Source of the DNA: Caldithrix sp. RBG_13_44_9
GTDB lineage: Bacteria > Calditrichota > Calditrichia > RBG-13-44-9
Direction of reading: 5' to 3'
NCBI GenBank assembly: GCA_001771055.1
Contig: MESS01000073.1
Coordinates: 11,564 to 17,236, forward strand
Length of the DNA stretch: 5,673 nt
Below the pieces are notes generated by a model, which worked only from the letters and a program-made list of their open reading frames with translations, was not told where the DNA came from and did no database searches. The stretch's first letter is position 1. Each line of letters starts with the position of its first letter. Below, one piece after another: positions 5,416-5,673 of this stretch. Made by a program: the position numbers and the translations under genes.

Positions 5416-5673
5416 ACTTATTAAAAAAAATTGTAATAATCCTGATATCAGTCGTACTGATCGTTGCTGCCGTTTACCTGATGGTTATCTCCTATCAGGC
5501 CCAAAAGTCACGGCAGCTCTCCTTTCCGATAGAAGAAAAGATACCTGTACCTCCCCCGGAAAGTGATGAAGATGCTACAACTCTCCCCTCACCAGAATTC
5601 GATTCTTTGATATTTTCCCAGCCGCCTACTGAAGTCCAATCAGAAAGTCTTAACTGGCAGAAGCTTCCAAAGG
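5412..5673 (+). CDS. N-terminally anchored extracytoplasmic protein, truncated by window end
   Basis: The frame opens at ATG 5412, directly after an in-frame TAA (5409-5411), and stays open for 87 codons to the right edge, so only the N-terminal part is visible. It begins MNLLKK, followed by a single hydrophobic helix (about residues 7-27, IVIILISVVLIVAAVYLMVIS), then QAQKSRQ. The next ~55 residues are a polar, proline- and acid-rich segment (VPPPESDEDA, SPEFDS, SQPPTEVQSES), typical of a flexible linker between a membrane anchor and an exported domain. There is no cysteine at the end of the helix, so it is an anchor rather than a lipoprotein signal. The upstream ribosome site is poor (only GGA near 5399), which fits translation coupled to the preceding reading frames. 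The functional domain lies outside the window, so no function can be given. Confidence 0.75.
   Translation, partial: MNLLKKIVIILISVVLIVAAVYLMVISYQAQKSRQLSFPIEEKIPVPPPESDEDATTLPSPEFDSLIFSQPPTEVQSESLNWQKLPK

Noticed and set aside
1..5673. Defence island, CRISPR array or toxin-antitoxin system
   Set aside because: There are no regularly spaced repeats and no cas, restriction, abortive-infection or antitoxin motifs. The PLD protein alone could suggest a nuclease, but its motif spacing and context fit the cardiolipin synthase-like group at least as well.

Overview
This is a chromosomal window of moderate to low GC, with AT-rich gaps between genes. It most likely comes from a diderm (Gram-negative-type) bacterium. 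Two genes encode lipoprotein-type signal peptides, and a phospholipase-D/cardiolipin-synthase-type protein and a membrane zinc peptidase are also present. The intact genes have good Shine-Dalgarno sequences (AAGGAGG, AAGGAGGT, AGGGAG, AAGGAG), which argues against Bacteroidetes, where these are usually absent. The one tRNA does not encode its CCA end. I cannot name the phylum. An uncultivated lineage of the Calditrichota/KSB1/Marinimicrobia kind would fit, but that is impression only.

Layout from left to right. (1) 1-1199, plus: the 3' portion of a two-HKD phospholipase D superfamily gene, open at the left edge. (2) 1200-1597: a non-coding gap with a possible promoter and a hairpin-forming leader. 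(3) 1598-2788, plus: a 396-residue predicted lipoprotein of unknown function, followed by a strong 16-bp hairpin. (4) 2789-3068: an AT-rich gap with a good promoter (ATGACA-N17-TAAAAT) overlapped by inverted repeats. (5) 3069-3368 and 3383-3601, plus: a probable two-gene operon of a small lipoprotein-like protein and a 72-residue protein with two membrane helices. (6) 3745-3818, minus: tRNA-Arg(ACG). (7) 3900-4493, minus: an FMN nitroreductase-family oxidoreductase. (8) 4494-4687: a divergent promoter region. (9) 4688-5365, plus: a YugP-type membrane zinc metallopeptidase. It is followed by a 16-codon mini-ORF that overlaps both it and the next gene, then (10) 5412 to the right edge, a membrane-anchored protein truncated by the window.

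Most of the window concerns the cell envelope: phospholipid head-group chemistry, two exported lipoprotein-like proteins, a two-helix membrane protein, a membrane protease and an anchored extracytoplasmic protein. These genes do not form one operon, and I see no evidence that they act in one pathway. There is no CRISPR array, transposase, integrase, toxin-antitoxin pair or phage gene. The region reads as ordinary core or variable chromosome rather than a defence or mobile island. The least explained items are the 396-residue lipoprotein, the two-gene small membrane operon and the chained stop/start arrangement at 5363-5415.
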